From Lichenicola sp964658455 (GTDB taxonomy: Bacteria > Pseudomonadota > Alphaproteobacteria > Acetobacterales > Acetobacteraceae): a stretch of DNA of 5,671 nt. The position numbers were made by a program, and so were the translations under genes. The notes beneath the pieces are model-generated. The model ran no database searches and had not been told where the DNA came from. It saw only the letters and a list, made by a program, of their open reading frames with translations. Where the stretch lies: positions 1 to 5,671 of the forward strand of contig CAZZZA010000171.1 in the NCBI GenBank assembly GCA_964658455.1, read 5' to 3'. This document shows positions 4,278 to 5,671 of this stretch, in pieces (position 1 is the first letter of the stretch; each line of letters opens with the position of its first letter).

Positions 4278-5671
4278 TACCGGTCCGGGTCGAGATCGTC
4301 GAGACCGACCGGCTCGGCATCGATCGGCGCGAAGGCGAGGTCGGGCGGTTCGTCCTCGGCGAGCAGCGGCAGGTCGGCCTCCTGCTCCGGGAGCAGCCCG
4401 TAGGCATCGACGGCGCTGTCGCGCACCGGGCCCAGCGTGGCGCCGGGGAACGCCGCCAGGATCGCCTGCACCAGCGGGTGCGAGGCGGCGTCGCGGCTGC
4501 GATCGGCCTCGCGCTGCCCGGCCTGCTCCGCCAGGGTCGGCTCGCCCGGCCCGCGCACCACCGCGATCGTCCAGCGGCTGCCGGTCGCCTCGCTGAGCAG
4601 CGCCGCCAACCGCTGCGCGGTGTCGCGCGGCGCCTGGCGGTCCAGCGCCAGCTCGATCACCGGCGGCCGGAACCGCACCAGATGCGCGCAGTGACGCAGA
4701 TGGCCGTGCAGCACCGCCTCGCGGCGGCCGGCGACGAACGCCACCACCTCGCGCCAGCTGCGCAGCGACGGCGGCTCCGGCGCGGCGACGGGCTCGGAGA
4801 CCGGCTGGGCGACGGGCTCGGGCTCAGGCGGCGGTTCCGGTGCCGGTGCCGGGTCCGGCTCCGGCGCCCGCAGCGCGCCGCCGCCGGACAGCGTGACCGC
4901 CGCAGCGCGCGTCGATGCCGGCACGGCCGGCCTCGCCGCCGGAACCGCAGCGCCGGGCGTGGCGACCACCCCGCCGGGACCCTCGGCCCTGAGCTGCCTG
5001 ACCAGCTCGCCCGGGGTCGGCAGGTCGGCCAAGTAGCAGAGCCGGATCAGCACCATCTCGGCCGCCTCGCGCCGGTCCGGCGCGCCCTCGACCTCGGCGA
5101 TCCCCTTCAGCAGGATCTGCCAGGCGCGTCCCAGCACCGGCACCGACAGCGACTCCGCCAGCGCCGTGCCCCGCACCCGCTCGGCTTCCGGCAGCTCGCC
5201 GCTCTCGCGCAGCGCCGCGATCGCCTTCAGCCGCGAGACGGTGTGGATCAGCTCCAGCAGGTCGGCCAGCATCAGCCCGAGATCGGCGCCGCGCGCATGC
5301 GCCTGCCCGGTGATGCCGAGCGCCAGGTCGGCGCGCCCGGCCATCACCGCATCGGCGAGATCGAACACCAGGCCGCGATCGGCGAGCCCCAGCATGTCGG
5401 CGACCATGGCCGCGCCGATCGCGCCTCCCCCCGCCTCTCCTCCTTGGGCGATCGCCTGGTCGAGCAGCGACAGCCCGTCGCGCACCGAGCCGTCGGCGGC
5501 GCGCGCGATCAGCGCCACCGCGTCCGGGGCGATCGCGGCGCCCTCACGGGCGGCGATGCGGCTGAAATGGGCGCTGAGTTCGGCGATCGAGACCCGGCGC
5601 AGGTCGAACCGCTGGCAGCGCGACAGCACCGTCACCGGCACCTTGCGCAGCTCGGTGGTGGCGAAGATGAA
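4277..5671 (-). CDS. dnaX: DNA polymerase III gamma/tau subunit, N-terminal part outside the window
   Basis: DnaX is the ATPase core of the clamp loader, and its tau form links the loader to polymerase and helicase. The 464 visible residues start in the AAA+ module at FIFATTELRKVPVTVLSRC, which contains sensor 1 and the Ser-Arg-Cys motif (Arg18 here). GSVRDGLSLLDQAIAQ at 61-76 contains the sensor 2 Arg64. The helical collar domain runs to about residue 220. A Pro/Glu/Ala linker (about 232-302) follows, then an alphaproteobacterial-type C-terminal domain (RSWREVVAFV at 304-313, HLVRFRPPVIELAL at 330-343, GEPTLAEQAG at 376-385, HPLVQAILAAFPGATLG at 398-414) and an acidic tail ending DDLDPDR. 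The Walker A motif, zinc-binding cysteines and start codon lie beyond the right edge. The in-frame GTG at 5641 is internal. No A-AAA-AAG slippery site is visible, so an E. coli-style gamma frameshift is unlikely. Confidence 0.97.
   Translation of the reverse strand, partial: FIFATTELRKVPVTVLSRCQRFDLRRVSIAELSAHFSRIAAREGAAIAPDAVALIARAADGSVRDGLSLLDQAIAQGGEAGGGAIGAAMVADMLGLADRGLVFDLADAVMAGRADLALGITGQAHARGADLGLMLADLLELIHTVSRLKAIAALRESGELPEAERVRGTALAESLSVPVLGRAWQILLKGIAEVEGAPDRREAAEMVLIRLCYLADLPTPGELVRQLRAEGPGGVVATPGAAVPAARPAVPASTRAAAVTLSGGGALRAPEPDPAPAPEPPPEPEPVAQPVSEPVAAPEPPSLRSWREVVAFVAGRREAVLHGHLRHCAHLVRFRPPVIELALDRQAPRDTAQRLAALLSEATGSRWTIAVVRGPGEPTLAEQAGQREADRSRDAASHPLVQAILAAFPGATLGPVRDSAVDAYGLLPEQEADLPLLAEDEPPDLAFAPIDAEPVGLDDLDPDR
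4784..4821. repeat. Short direct repeat in the dnaX linker
   Basis: GGCGACGGGCTCGG occurs at 4784-4797 and again at 4808-4821, 24 bases apart, so the repeats are in frame. They encode the two SEPVA/AEPVA-like blocks of the Pro/Glu/Ala linker of DnaX. The adjacent stretch at 4836-4866 is also repetitive (GGTGCC and GGTCC units). This is low-complexity coding sequence, probably prone to length change, not a mobile or regulatory repeat. Confidence 0.6.

Noticed and set aside
5639..5641. GTG as the start of dnaX
   Set aside because: The reading frame continues upstream to the window edge as FIFATTELRK, which is conserved AAA+ sequence, so this codon is an internal valine.

Overview
This is a GC-rich, gene-dense chromosomal segment from an alphaproteobacterium. 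Rhodospirillales, possibly Acetobacteraceae, is my best guess from the DnaX C-terminal style, the FolM-like reductase next to folB, and the UbiC-like protein; this is recognition from memory and no taxonomic marker is present. I see no mobile element, CRISPR array, tRNA, rRNA or compositional island.

Layout: the left edge (1-712, + strand) holds the acidic C-terminus of one protein, followed with a 4-base ATGA overlap by a 204-residue chorismate-lyase-like (UbiC-like) protein. The remaining genes are on the - strand. Read from the right edge leftward they are dnaX (5' end outside the window), a YbaB/EbfC nucleoid-associated protein, recR, a short-chain dehydrogenase/reductase with pteridine-reductase features, and folB. 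After a 132-base gap comes a Bcr/CflA-type MFS drug transporter, whose 3' end overlaps the UbiC-like gene tail to tail by 43 bases.

The dnaX-ybaB-recR block is the classic conserved replication/recombination cluster: clamp-loader subunit, nucleoid-associated protein and recombination mediator. Here it runs on, with gaps of 10 bases or less or a 4-base overlap, into two pterin/folate genes. FolB makes 6-hydroxymethyl-dihydropterin. The reductase carries an Asp-Tyr-Lys arrangement with exactly the spacing I recall for trypanosomatid pteridine reductase PTR1, which suggests a FolM-like dihydrofolate or dihydropterin reductase. The transporter probably has its own promoter, but I could not identify one.

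Most of the window is ordinary core genome. I found no evidence of a previously undescribed multi-gene system. The best leads are the PTR1-like reductase coupled to folB and the divergent UbiC-like protein that keeps candidate catalytic Arg and Glu residues. The many other long open frames, including an 843-codon one on the + strand, are shadows produced by high GC content.
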